From: Chelonoidis abingdonii
Taxonomy: Eukaryota > Chordata > Testudines > Testudinidae
DNA: 64,000 bases
Reading direction: 5' to 3'
NCBI RefSeq assembly: GCF_003597395.2
Contig: NC_133777.1
Location: forward strand, 60,998,975 to 61,062,974
Shown: positions 1 through 11,900 of the stretch, piece after piece
How positions within the stretch are numbered: position 1 is the stretch's first letter
Layout of the letters: every line of letters starts with the position of its first letter
Program-made: the position numbers and the translations under genes
Notes under the pieces: model-generated
The model's database searches: none
What the model was told of the DNA's origin: nothing
Seen by the model: only the letters and a program-made list of their open reading frames with translations

Positions 1-3000
1 AAACATCATTCTGCAGATCTGGGGTGACCAACAGTGGTGAGAGATTCCCGGGTGGGGAAGGCAACTTTTTTTGTGGGCTGAACTAACCCAGGAGAACTCA
101 GCTGGTGATCCATACCTGTGGAGAAGTGGGTTGCCATTGCCATCTGGAAGCTGACCACACCTGAATGTTAACATTCCATAGCCAACCAATTCATCTTCCA
201 TGGGAGTTATGGGTCGTTAGGTGGCTAATAAAGCCAATCCTTGAACCACGGGTTCTGTTACAATGAGGGCAGATATTTTCAGGCTCAGTGGGAGGCTGTT
301 GACCATGACTGGAAGCCAGTCTCTCCTCCTTCCTGCACCTCTTGTCCTCTTCAGCTTGTTGGCGAGCAAGTTCAGAATGCAGGGGACCATGACGTAGTAC
401 TTCACTACATTTTAAGCGCTTCTGGGCAAGTATCTCCCAAGTGTCAGTGTCAATATACTTTTTTAGGCTGTCCTTCAGCAAGTCCTTATAATGCTTCCAT
501 TGTCCACCCACATTACGCCCTTCTTTCAGCTGAGAGAACAGGACCTGTTTTGGGAGGCAATGTTATGGCATCTGGACAACGTGACCAGTCCAGTGGAATT
601 GCTGACGGATGATCATTGCCTCAATACTGTTGGTCTTTGCCTCTTCCAGAACACTAATGTTGGTGCACCAGTCTTTCCATTTGATCTTCAGAATCTTATG
701 AAGGCAGCGTTGATGGTGCCACTCGAGGACTTTCAAGTAGTGTCTATAGGTTGTCCAAGTTTTGGACACATATTATAATGTTGGGAGAATAACAACTTGA
801 TAAACAAGAAGCTTGGTGTCTGTTCGAATGTCGTGATCTTCAAAAACCCTGTGCTGTAAACGAGAAAAAGCTACACTGGCACAAGCTCAGGCAGTGTTGA
901 ATTTCTGCATCAATATCTGCCTTGGATAAAAGATGACTTCCAAGGTAGAGGAAATGATTGACATTCTCCAGTGCCACTCCATTGATTTTAATAAATGGGG
1001 CATGTAATACTTCATTTGGAGAGGGCTGATAGAACACTTTAGTCTTCTTGATATTAAAAGTGAAACCAAGACATGGGTAAGCATTGACAAACACATTCAA
1101 GATAGTTTGAAGATCTTTCTCAGAGTGGGCAAAGATTGCGTTGTCAACAGCATACTGAAGTTCCACAATAGATGTTGTGAAGATCTTACGCTTGATTTTC
1201 AGGCTGCTAAGCTTGAACAGCTTTCCATCCATTCAGTAAGTGATTTCAACTAAACTGTAAACTTCCCAGTAGTTAGGTAAAGAATGACGGCAATAAAAAC
1301 CGCAAAAATGGTTGGAGCGATGATACAGCCCTGTTTGACTGCTGTTTGTACTTTGAAAGGTTCACTCTGGGAGCCATTGATGTATTTATCAGGACATCAG
1401 AATTGCTTCATGATAATATGAAAGCAACTGTTCTGAGCAGCAATCTTGGAAAGTACAATCCAGAGGGCATAGCGATTCACTGAATCAGAGGCTTTAGTTA
1501 GATCAATAAAAGCCACGTACAGTGGTTAGTTTTGCTCCCGACACTTTTTTCTTGCAACTACTGTGCTGTGAAGATCATATCCAAGGTTAGACAGTGTGGT
1601 AGGAAACCACTGTGTGACTGGTAAAATTTCTTCTGACGGGGCAGAAGGTGGGTTGCAAGGAACCGCGCCAGAACTTTGCCTCCAATGGCTAGGAGGGAGA
1701 TATCATGATCATTTTCACAGTCCACTTTATCCCCTTTTTTGTAAGGAGTAACAATCAGGGCATCCCTCATTTCACTGGGTATTTCCTCCCTTATCCAGAT
1801 TTTAAGGATAAGCAGGTAAAGCTGCCGAATTAGTTCTGGTCCACCGTCTTTAAAGATTTCAGCGGGGATCCCATCTAGACTTGCTGCTTTGTTGTTGTTC
1901 TTCTGCTTGGTGACATTGTGTACGTCATACAAATTGGGAGGGTCTCTGAGCTCATCCTTAAATGGTCGTTGAGGGATTTGCCCAAGGATTTCATCTGCAA
2001 CCACAGAATTATGGTTAAGGAGATCTTCAAAATGTTCTTTCCAGTGAGAATTGATGGCTTAGTTGTCCTTCAGAAGTGTGGTTCTGTCCCTAGAGCGAAG
2101 AGGATTCATATCATGGCAAACTGGCCCATAAATAGCCTTGGTGGCACTAAGGAAACCAAATGTATTGTGGATATCCACGAGATGTTGGAGTTCTTGCGCT
2201 TTCCCAGTCCACCATTTGTTCTTGAGTTCTCTGGTTTTATTGGACTTCCGCCCTCGCCTTGGCATGGGCTTCTCTCTTTATATGACAATTTATGTCGTTC
2301 TACCAAGCACAAAATGCCATTCTCTTCTCATTGATGAGTTGCTCAGTTTCTGCATCATTCTCATCAAACCAGTCCTGATGTTTTCTGGTGTGGTAGCCTA
2401 TGGTTTCCTCACAGGCACTAATGATTACTGTTTTTAACTGATGCCAGTGTTCCTCAATTTCTTCTGGAAACTTGGTGGGAGCTTTTCCTCTAATACTGAT
2501 TGGAAGTGGTCACGCTTAATAGGGTTCTTCAAATCTTGAACCTTCAACTTGTGCCTGACCTGCTTCTTTTGCAGCCTCCATTTGGGAGCGATCTTAATTT
2601 TCATTGTGGATTGAATAAGGCGATGATCAGTTCAACAGTCATCAGCACTTGTCATTGCTCTTGTGAGAAGTATGTCACTATGATTTTGGGCATGAACTAT
2701 GACCAAGTCGAGGAGATGCTAGTGCTTTGACCGTGGATGTCTCCAAGATGTTTTCAACTTTTACTTTTGTCAGAAAAGACTGTTCGTAATAGTAAGTTCA
2801 TGTTCAGCACACTTGGTCAGGAGCAGAATTTCATTTGAATTGCTTTTGCCAATTCCTTCTTTCTCAATTGTTCCTTTCCACAGGTCTGAGTCTCATCCAA
2901 CACGTGCATTGAAATCTCCCAGAAGGATGATCTTGTCTTCTGTAGGAGTCCTCGATAAAATGGTTTCCAACTGAGAATAAAAATCTTCCTTTACATTCTC

Positions 3001-3420
3001 ATCTGCATCCAGTGTTGATGCACAGGCGCTCACAATAGTTGCCTGTTGAATTTTGGTGAGCCTCAATTGGTGTGTCATAAACCACTCATTGATGCCAGCC
3101 GATATCTCAGAGAGGTACCTTACGAGCTTGTTCTTTATAGCAAAGCCTTCTCCATGCAATCAGGATTCACCTATAGATTTTCCCTTCCAGAAGTAAGTGT
3201 ACCGTCCTTTCTCCTCCCTCAGCTGTCCTTCATCAGCTCTTCTAGTTTCAGACTAAGCAGCAAGATCGATTGTTAAACGGACTCAATTCACAAGCGATAA
3301 TGGCTGTTCGTCGCTCTGGTCGGTCACTGTTTGAGTTGTCCATCAGGGTATGCACATTCCAAATTTGAAAAGTTTCTTACATTTTCGACTGCTGATGTGG
3401 TGATCCTGTTGGATGCGGCT
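1..3420 (-). mobile_element. Decayed non-LTR retrotransposon (LINE): endonuclease, reverse transcriptase and C-terminal zinc-finger pieces
   Basis: Reading on the - strand, pieces appear in the order of a single LINE ORF. The apurinic-type endonuclease end is at 3159-2893 (I-I-L-L-G-D-F-N-A-R-V-G). The RT N-terminal half is at 2004-1558 (D-G-I-P-A-E-I-F-K-D and D-I-S-L-L-A-I-G-G-K). The RT catalytic box is at 1154-1143 (Y-A-V-D where Y/F-A-D-D is expected). An R-W-T-G-H-V-V-like thumb lies near 590, and a C-x2-C...H zinc-finger tail ends near 197. Stops and frame changes break it into many short ORFs, so it is inactive. The clade cannot be fixed by eye. Confidence 0.85.
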
Positions 3421-4090
3421 ATCCAGCTAGGTAAAACAGAGACAAGACTATTTTTAGGGTATCTTTTCTAACCCCCTCCCCATATGGGGTGAGCTGAGTG
3501 GATCCTAAAAAGGACTTCTCAGTTGTGGGTGCAGCTGCTAAGATACTCGACCTGATCCTCTTCATGGATCACCACCTTGTAGTGGTAGAGAAGCTTGCAT
3601 GTCTCAATGACCCTGAAAGCGATGCTCCCTGGAGTTATGTACTCCCTTAGGGCTACCCGTGGCAGAATAGTCAAGGGCAAGGTTCTCAACAAAGTGTGAT
3701 CCAAGAAGTCCCTAATGGCAGCGCACATGGAGGATAACTGCACAATGGAGGTGAAACTATTGTGTAATGTTACAACGGCTGTGAAGGTGGATGAAGGCTG
3801 CAGCAGATAAAGGATCGCCAGTCGTCATGGTGTCCATGCCATTGGTTTCAAGTCCTCTATCTGTCAAGGATAGTGTGGTGACTGTTGTGCACCAGTCTCC
3901 ACACTTTAAAAGAAGTCCCTCATAGGCATCTTCCAGTTTTTGGGAAAATAACATTTGCATAAGTCAAAAGTCCAGTGGCAAGTGGCGACAGGATCAGGAC
4001 AGTGAAATCCAGAAGTTCCTAGTTACAGACCGACACACTGGCAGTGGGTATGTGATACAGTCGTCTTGCTTGAGGATTGATTATGGACAT
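3420..4090 (-). mobile_element. Probable 5' part of the same LINE
   Basis: GC-richer than the flanking intron, with - strand open stretches (3743-3519, 3960-3757) upstream of the endonuclease start. I judge it the 5' UTR or leader of the LINE from position and composition; there is no diagnostic motif. Confidence 0.4.
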
Positions 4091-4930
4091 TGACAATGTG
4101 GAGATCCTAGGAGATCCAGCTTATCCTCTGCTTCTCTGGTTAAAGAAGCCATCCATAGGCTGTTTGGACAGAAAGAAGGAACAGTTTACCACCTCAGTAA
4201 TTGCAGAATGACAGCCAAGAGTGCATTTGGCCATTTGAAAGGAAGATGGTTTTGTTTGTGGAATAGGTTGGGAGTTGCAGAAAAAAAAAGGTCTAAGATT
4301 ATAACTGCACATTGCACAGTATTTGTGAGAGTAATGGAAAAAGCCTTACCAGCGGGTGGGAGGCTAAAGTGCAGAGACTTGCTCAGCAGTTTAAGCAGTC
4401 AACGAGATATTTAGTAGAAAATGGAAACAGCCAAGGCAATATTGTCAGGGTAGTCTATTGTTTTTATTTTATTTTATTCTGTGACCTGAAAATTGGCAGC
4501 TGTACATCCAGCTGTTAACATGTGAAGAAGGGTGTGATGTGAGTGGTTTAGTGTTTTTTATGGGCAGTGAAAGTGTGGCATTGTGGACAGTCCTTATTTT
4601 ACCTTGTCTTTGCCTAGCTACTTTTGTAAAACTCTATGAATTATTTCAAACTTAAGGATTTTCAGTGTAAAACATATTGGTGACTCCTTATGAATGAATT
4701 TTTAAAGGCTTTTGTTATTTAATAATCAGTATGGAACAAAAATAAACCTTTAACTACAGCAGTTCTTTTTAAACAATACATTAAACAGCAATCTATTATC
4801 TAAAAACTACAAAGAATTCTTTAAAACAATAGTGAAACAAAAAGATTGAAGTACAACAGTGCAATGCAGGGCAGAACACAAAGCAGGGAGTGGTTTAAAG
4901 TCACAGGCAAGTATATGCCTATCCTCTGGT
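4091..4930. other. Unassigned AT-rich DNA
   Basis: No gene, exon-like ORF or structured repeat that I can recognise. It presumably belongs to the first intron or 5' region of CCPG1. Confidence 0.5.
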
Positions 4931-4949
4931 ACTTCTTTTTCGTGGGCCT

Positions 4950-5200
4950 TCTAAACATAAGAATGGCCATACTGGATCAAACCAATGGTCCATCTAGCCC
5001 AGTATCCTGTTTTCAGACAGTAACCAATGCCAGATGCTTCAAAGGAAATGAACAGAACAGGGCGATTATCAAATGATTCTTTCCCCATCGTCCATTCCCA
5101 GCTTCTGGCAGTTAGAAGCTTAGGATACAACATCCCCTAGCAATGAGTTCCACGGGTTGACTGTGTATGGTGTGAAGTAGTACTTCCTGTATTTCTGGAG
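4950..5200 (+). repeat. Sauropsid interspersed repeat (GGCCATACTGGATCAAACCA type)
   Basis: The sequence around 4962-5160 matches a very common reptile repeat pattern (AAGAATGGCCATACTGG followed by CCATCTAGCCCAGTATCCTG). I recognise it by pattern but cannot name its class with certainty. Confidence 0.55.
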
Positions 5201-6054
5201 TTGAGTGGCGAGGCTTGAAGTTACCAGGGGCATTAGAAGGCTCACAAGAGGTAGACTCTCAGATGCAACTGTTTTCACTGCCCTGAGTTTGGAGTTTGTG
5301 AAGGGAATGGCCTCTGGGAGCAATTGCTGCAGGGATACAGCAGGGAGGAGTTAGTGTTGTTCGCAGTAGCCTGTGTTGTCCTGGAGTTGCGTAACATGCT
5401 GGGTTCTGCTTTGCATTTTGCATTGCCTGCTGCCCTAACAGCAACATGCGCTGCGCCAGAGCATTCTGGCTTTGTGTTGCCTCTGCATCTCTCTGTCCTT
5501 TTCAATCTTGTCTTTTGACGTAGCAACGCTGTCCCTGGCAATTACCATGCTGTCTCTGGCCACTCCCATAATCTCTCTGGAGAGCACTTCGCTATTTTTG
5601 TTTTTCTTTGGAGCTGTGCTGTTTGGTCTGTAAACATTTCATCCTGAGTTTTCCACTTTCTCCCATTCAGGTTAGACAGCCACTGAGATGTTGATTAAGG
5701 CCCTGTCCTTGAGATCTAGCCACTGCAGGGCCTGCGATTCTGAGAGTAGGACAAACCCACAGTGGGTTATTGTTCATATTCCAGAGAGACTGTGATAGCA
5801 TTTTTTCATATGCATTTCTGACTTTCCTTCCCTGAGATTCTTTACGGTCTTGGGGAAATCTCAGAGATGGTAAAACTGTTCATTCTTTTTCTTGTTTTGT
5901 TCAGCATTCTGGTTGTGGCCCCTCACAGTCATCTGCTTAGCTATGTCCACAAAAAGATCTTTATTCCAGTGGCTGACCACAAGAACTTCCTGTCTCCCCA
6001 GATGGTGATGAGATCCAGGGTCTCAGCATGGCTCCACGCAGCTGCACAAATCAT
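5201..6054. other. Unassigned DNA
   Basis: Moderate GC with no convincing gene or repeat ends. Short ORFs on both strands have no recognisable product. Confidence 0.4.
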
Positions 6055-6062
6055 GTTGTAGG

Positions 6063-6287
6063 CAGGGCTGGCTCCAGCTTTTTTGCCACCCCAAGAGGCA
6101 AAAAAAATAAAAAGCCGCAATCGGTGGCACTTCGGCGGCTGCTCTACCGTGCCACTTCATTCTTCGGCGGCAATTCGGCGGCCGAGAGGGACTGAGGAAC
6201 CCGCTACCGAAGACCCAGATGTGCCGCCCCCTTGCATGGGCTGCCCCAGGCACCAGCTTGCTGTGCTGATGCCTGGAACCGGCCCAG
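6063..6287. mobile_element. hAT-type nonautonomous element (225 bp)
   Basis: Imperfect terminal inverted repeats (CAGGGCTGGCTCCAGC and the complement of the right end CTGGAACCGGCCCAG). Flanked by an 8-bp duplication GTTGTAGG (6055-6062) / GTTGTAGA (6288-6295). The interior is GC-rich with CGGCGG-type repeats. Confidence 0.75.
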
Positions 6288-6295
6288 GTTGTAGA

Positions 6296-7963
6296 GCTTC
6301 TTGAATAATAGTGCACCAAATCAAATCCAGTGACCAAAATCTGTCCCCCTGCCAGTTTTTAAACAGGGGTGGAGACATCCAGTCACCTTCACACTAAGGA
6401 AGGGCACAGAGTTAAACAAACAGGTCAGTGATGGTTATCTGCAAAACAATGAGAGAGCCATTAGAGGCCTGACAAAGTAATGCACAGCAGCATTATGTGC
6501 ACGTGAAGAATAAACCGAACTGACTCAATTTGGAGCAAATTTACTTCACTTTGAAAGAGGATTCTAGATCTAGCAATAAATGCGGAGTTAGTTCACTGTA
6601 ATGAATGGGGGTTGTGTGTTCTTAGGTTTTTTCAAACCAGAGTAGTGACTAGTAATCCAGTCACCAGTAATCCACTTAGATCCGATCTGATAGCCTTCTT
6701 GTACCTGACCCCAAAGCGCATTCATTTTAATGAGACGCTTTCTATTGATTTTAGTGGATTTTTTTAATAAGGCCTCTAGGTAATCCAAATATATTAGCCA
6801 AGGACTGGCTAGTATTTTTCTGGATGTATATGGAAAGCATGAATGTATTTTGCGTTAGGTAAATTTCCTTTCTTTAAAATGGACCAAAATTTAATTATTT
6901 TGGTTTTTCAGTATTCTAAATTGATATCTGAATTATTAATTTTTAAGAATTCTTCATCTATTGGCACTGATCAGTTCTGAGTTTTACCATATCTCTGTAG
7001 AAACCCTAAACATTTTAGCATAATTTAATGAGAAAATGGAATGTTATAAAATAATTGTTAATAAATTTGGCAGTGACTGCAGGGATTGAACAAATATATA
7101 TCTCTTAAGAAACCCAATAGAGAGCTAGATTAGGTAATTTTTCCCCCCTGTAAATTCCTAGCTACAGCTGTGCATATGGAGTAACGTTGACATTTATCTT
7201 TGAAAAGAGTTCTGTTTCATGTTTAGTTCATATCTTCTAAATATAGTTAAATATATAGAAAGGGATAAAGGCAGCAGGGTCAGTAATAAGTGAAGTAAAT
7301 GTGTTTAAACGAGATACTACTTTTGCACTCTCATCAGGAATATTTTGAACTGGCAAAATTTCTGATAAACAGTGCATGTTTATGAACCGAAGTGTTATAA
7401 CTCTCTTTTCTTGTGTTATTAATTTAATCATCACTCTGTAGAAGTTTTATTCAACCTTGGTATCCCATAAACTCTCTCTTCCATTCTGTTGGATGGCTAA
7501 TGCAGCATGATTCAGTAGTTTTCTGATTACTTGGAATTTTTTTAAAGAAGTGATAAATGTATATACACTGTTTATAAAGTTTGATGCACTTTTTTAAGTA
7601 GATTAGATCTTTCTAAAAATGAAGCACTTGTAACAGTTTTCATTTTAGTCTTTTGGGTGCTTAGAAACTTAGATTGTATTTTAACAACAAAGAAAACAGG
7701 ATCTCGTTGGTAAATGGGAATAAAGAAACATCAATTGCAACCATACATCCACTTTTCTGAAAATCATTCCTTAACCCTTCTCTTATAGCAGCAGTTATAA
7801 ATTCACAGTTTATTGTAACTAAATTCCACCTTTAAATTGTTTTGTTCTCATCAATCTACTTTCTATACCCACATCACATTCCCCACTTCTTTGGAAGGAA
7901 TTGAAGAATGATTTTACCCTGTTTTTGAGGGTTGGGGTGGAAGTAACTCCAATAGACCTTACT
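6296..7963. other. AT-rich DNA without recognised features
   Basis: No coding similarity, SINE promoter box or terminal repeats seen. Confidence 0.5.
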
Positions 7964-7972
7964 TTCTAAAAG

Positions 7973-8271
7973 AGTGGTTCTCAAACTAGGGCTGCTGCTT
8001 GTTCAGGGAAAGCCCCTCGTGGGCTGGGACAGTTTGTTTACGTGCCGTGGCCGCGGTTCGTCGCTCCAGGCCAGTGGGAGGTGCAAGAAGCGGTGTGGGC
8101 AAGGGACATACTGGCCGCTGCTTCCCGCAGCCCCCATTGGCCTGGAGCAGCGAACCGCGGCCACTGGGAGCTCCAGTCGGCCAAACCTGCGGATGCGGCA
8201 GGTAAACAAACCGGCCTGGCCTGCCAGGGGCTTTTCCTGAACAAGTGGCAGCCCTAATTTGAGAACGACTA
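7973..8271. mobile_element. hAT-type MITE, palindromic (299 bp)
   Basis: Inverted ends AGTGGTTCTCAAACTAGGGC / complement of GCCCTAATTTGAGAACGACT. An exact 9-bp direct repeat TTCTAAAAG at 7964-7972 and 8272-8280 agrees with hAT 8-bp target duplication. Interior arms around CGCGGTTCGTCGCTCC and GGAGCAGCGAACCGCGG pair with each other. Same family as the copy at 55445-55738. Confidence 0.9.
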
Positions 8272-8280
8272 TTCTAAAAG

Positions 8281-8849
8281 ATTCCAAGTTTGTTTCCTTG
8301 GAGCATGCTGGACTTCAAACACTGGGGATTCATATAAGCAGTCGTCTCAGGGAACCATAATTGCTATGACAAGTAATGGTTTTAATTAGATTTCATTATA
8401 GTTGCTTGGTGTCTTAAGCACTTAGCATTACCTTTAATCTTTAATTGTTTGTCTATTTTTAGCAAATATTCTTGGGATATATTATGTAATTGCACTTTGT
8501 TTTTTCATCACATTTAGAGCATTTTAGATGGATAAAAGGGGTGTGTAGCCATGAGGGCCAAAAACACTGCCCATGGTCTTGATATAGAAAGTCCATATAC
8601 TCAGTATTTACTTAACTTTACAAGAATATAGTTTTAAATATTGAAATACAAAACTATACCTTTTTCTTCAAAACAGACCTGCTCTTTTTATTCCAGTTTA
8701 TTCCAATTCTGTAAATAGTAAAGTATTGTAGAAGTATTATAACTGTGATCTGTGCTTTTCTAACCTAGATAAATTTAATTGTTGTTTTTAGAAAAAAATT
8801 ACAATAACGATATATGTTGCATGCTAACATGATTTACTTTCACTTGCAG
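8281..8849. other. CCPG1 intron end, AT-rich, no repeat recognised
   Basis: Leads into the acceptor of coding exon 1. Nothing else seen. Confidence 0.5.
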
Positions 8850-8921
8850 CTACTTTTGAAAATGTCTGAAAATTCCAGTGACAGTGATTCATCTGGTGGC
8901 TGGACTGTCATCAATCATGAG
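8850..8921 (+). CDS. CCPG1: CCPG1 coding exon 1 (start codon and LIR)
   Basis: The acceptor TTGCAG ends at 8849, followed by 12 nt of 5' UTR and the ATG at 8862. The exon encodes residues 1-20 ([20 protein letters not shown]) and ends in phase 0 before GTACTT. W14 and I17 are the two key residues of the LC3-interacting region. The ATG lies in an AAAATGT context and no earlier in-frame start is present in the exon. Confidence 0.96.
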
Positions 8922-11900
8922 GTACTTAATCTCAGTTAATATTAACAAACATGGTTAACTTAAGTCACATTTGTTTTCCAGTTTACATTATTCTGTATAG
9001 TCCATTGCACCTTTTCCCTTCTATAGTTAGTGAATTTCCCATTTGTGTGGCTATTTCACACAGATATAGAGGAGAAAGAAACTTTTTTAAAATAGGAAAA
9101 TATGATTGCAAAGCTATAGAATTTGGCAGATACACTTGGGGGTTGCTGAGTAGCAGCCGTGTTAGTTTGTATCCGCAAAAAGAACAGAAGTATTTGTGGC
9201 ACCTTAGAGACTAACAAATTTGTTTCAGCATAAGCTTTCTTGGGCTCTTTCGGATGCATTCGAAGAAGTGAGCTGTAGCCCAAGAAAGCTTATGCTGAAA
9301 TGAATTTGTTAGTCTCTAAGGTGCCACAAGTACTTCTGTTCTACTTGGGGATTGGTATATCCTCTGATACAGCTTTTAACTTTTAAAACAATGACAGCAA
9401 CAAAAAAAACAACTAAACAAAAAGCTGATTAGATTTCAAGTTGATGTCCCTTTAAGAAATTCATAGCGTTTTGGTCCCATTTTCTCATTGGTGCATTTCC
9501 CCAAAAAACATTGACATTGTATGTCATCTGTACTTTTGTTTACCATTGCCAGCATATTTCTACTCCTCTCCCTAAACCTAATGTGGGAAGTGGACAATGC
9601 AGTGGTTCATCCAAGCTCTATATTACTACCACCAAGCAATTTGAACCTTGCCTCATCAACAATGGCTTTTGATCACACCTCCAGCCTTGGGTTCCTTTCT
9701 TCTTTCTGTGCAAAACCATGGCAAGAGGCCAAAAATCCAGTGGACAACAAGGCAGTGGTAAAGGGCCTTTGAGTCAACCAGTATCTTTTATGTTCCTATT
9801 TACAAGGGTTTAGTAAGATACGCCTCTTTATGGAGACATGCTAATTAGTCCTCTGTATTTTGGCATTCCGGATATACTGGGTAAGAGTTGATTCAGCTAC
9901 ACTGGAGGTTTATCAACAGTCAGACTGCTCGTGTAGACAGGGTTCTGGTACCTACTGCTGTTTTTAACCATTGTATTGTCTAACCCTCTTCGGAACATAT
10001 CTAGATGACATGATGAAAAAACATTAGCAGCCTCTGACACTCTTTCTGCACCAACATGTCCTGTATTGCTACTATTAGAAGAGCTGAATCAGTGGTAGCA
10101 TAACCCATTAGTCAGTGTGTGTTATGCATCACCATCTGTGCCCAGTCCACAGAGCATGTGAGTCATCTGTTACAGCCCCCAGGTACAACTGTTGTCATCA
10201 CAATAGCAATGGTGGGAAATTTGAGGGGGAAAAAGGCTGTTATAGGTAAATCTTATGTGTTCTGATGTGAAGTTTAAAGAAGCAATAACTTCATGGGACA
10301 AACAAAGTTCATGTCAAAAAAGCAGACCCATGGTTCTGGTTCTCAGTGGTAATTCCTTGGCTACTTCTGTCTTCATCTGCAGGGTTTGTAAAATCTACTT
10401 GCCCACAGTGAATAAGAATATTTCACAAGTTAGTAGCATCAACTTCTGCAGAATTTAAGCTTTCCTTTAATCAGATCCCTAGCTTGTATGGTTGCTATGA
10501 TAACTTTCCAAAGATGAATTGACCGTAAATGAATGCAATGAGTTGTTCCAAATTCTGCAAAGAAAGAGCTCCAATGTTGTCATTGTTCAGTGATGTTCAG
10601 AAATTAAACTGTATTTTCTCTGTGGTTTAAAATTACCATATATACTCGTTCATAAGCCGATTTTTTTAGTAAAAAAGGGAAGCACCAGAGAAGAGGGTCA
10701 GCTTATGAATGGGTATAGAGAGGGAGAGATGGGACACAGCCCCTTCCCACAACAGAGGGAGCAAGGAGAGGCAGCACAGCCAGCAGAGCCAGAAGGGAAG
10801 AGACGGGGCCAGAGTCTCTCCGCTTCTGGCCACGCTGCTCTCCCTCCAGCCTCTGAAGCAGCTGCAGCTCTGGGGCTGGCAGGCTGCAGCCGTGCAGCTT
10901 GGCCCCACTCCCCAGAGCAGGCTGTGGCCGTGCCGCCTGGCCCCCGGAGCACGCTGTGGCCGTGTTGCCTGACCCCCAGCTTCTCCCCCCACAAAATTTC
11001 CCCACCAGTTGCTGTCCCAGCCCGTCTGGGTAAGCAGCTGGCGTGCTGGGACACTTTTTGTTTACTTAGGTTTACCTCTGTGCCTGTGGATGCTCAAGGT
11101 AAACAAACTATCTCAGCCCGCCAGCAGCTTATCCTGATGGCCCGGGAGCCAAAGTTTTCTGACCCCTGAATTATAGGGTTGGCTTATGAACAGGTCATAA
11201 AATTTTTCCATTTTTACTTATCCATCTTGTGGGGGTTGGCTTCTAAACTAACCGGCTAATGAGCGAATATATATTAGTTTGTTATATTCCTCTATACACC
11301 ACCTAGCAAAAACAAGGCTCTCCTGTGCAGTGGTTAAAAGCTGGTGGGCTAATATTTCATTAGTGTCAGGAAAAACCCGGTGAATAGATTCATGCCTAAG
11401 AAGGAGCTTCAAGGTAGGTTCAAGCATACTAAGGACCTCTATAGCAGTGGTCCCTAGCCTTTTTGTGGCCAGTAGCAAATTCATGTTTTCTGAAGAGTGT
11501 GGCAGGCGCCAACAATTACTCACATACAGGACAAGCTCCAGGCAACAGTGGAGCAAGCATGTGCCTGGGGCAGCACATGCTACGGGGCAGCATTCCGTCC
11601 ATTCTGCAGAGTTGGAGTGTTCTTTTGTTTTGTTTTTGTTTTTTGGGTTTTTTTTGGCACCAGTTCTGGGCAGTGCAGAGAGAAGCCAGAGAGAAGCTGG
11701 GAGGACAGAGAACACTGGTGCCCACAGCCTGTAGCCCCAGAGTACTCTGTCCCCAGCAGGCGTGGGGCCTCGGCTTCTCTCACCTGCTTGGCACTAGGTG
11801 GGCCCCGCGCCTGCCGGGGACAGAACACCAGCGCCTGCAGCCCTGGAGTTCTCTGTCCCCGGCCAGCGCGGGACCGCAGCTTCTTGAAGCCAGAGAGAAG

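Noticed and set aside
10698..11169. ORFs of 108-154 codons on both strands
   Set aside because: They fall in the GC-rich core of a nonautonomous DNA transposon; low stop density explains them.
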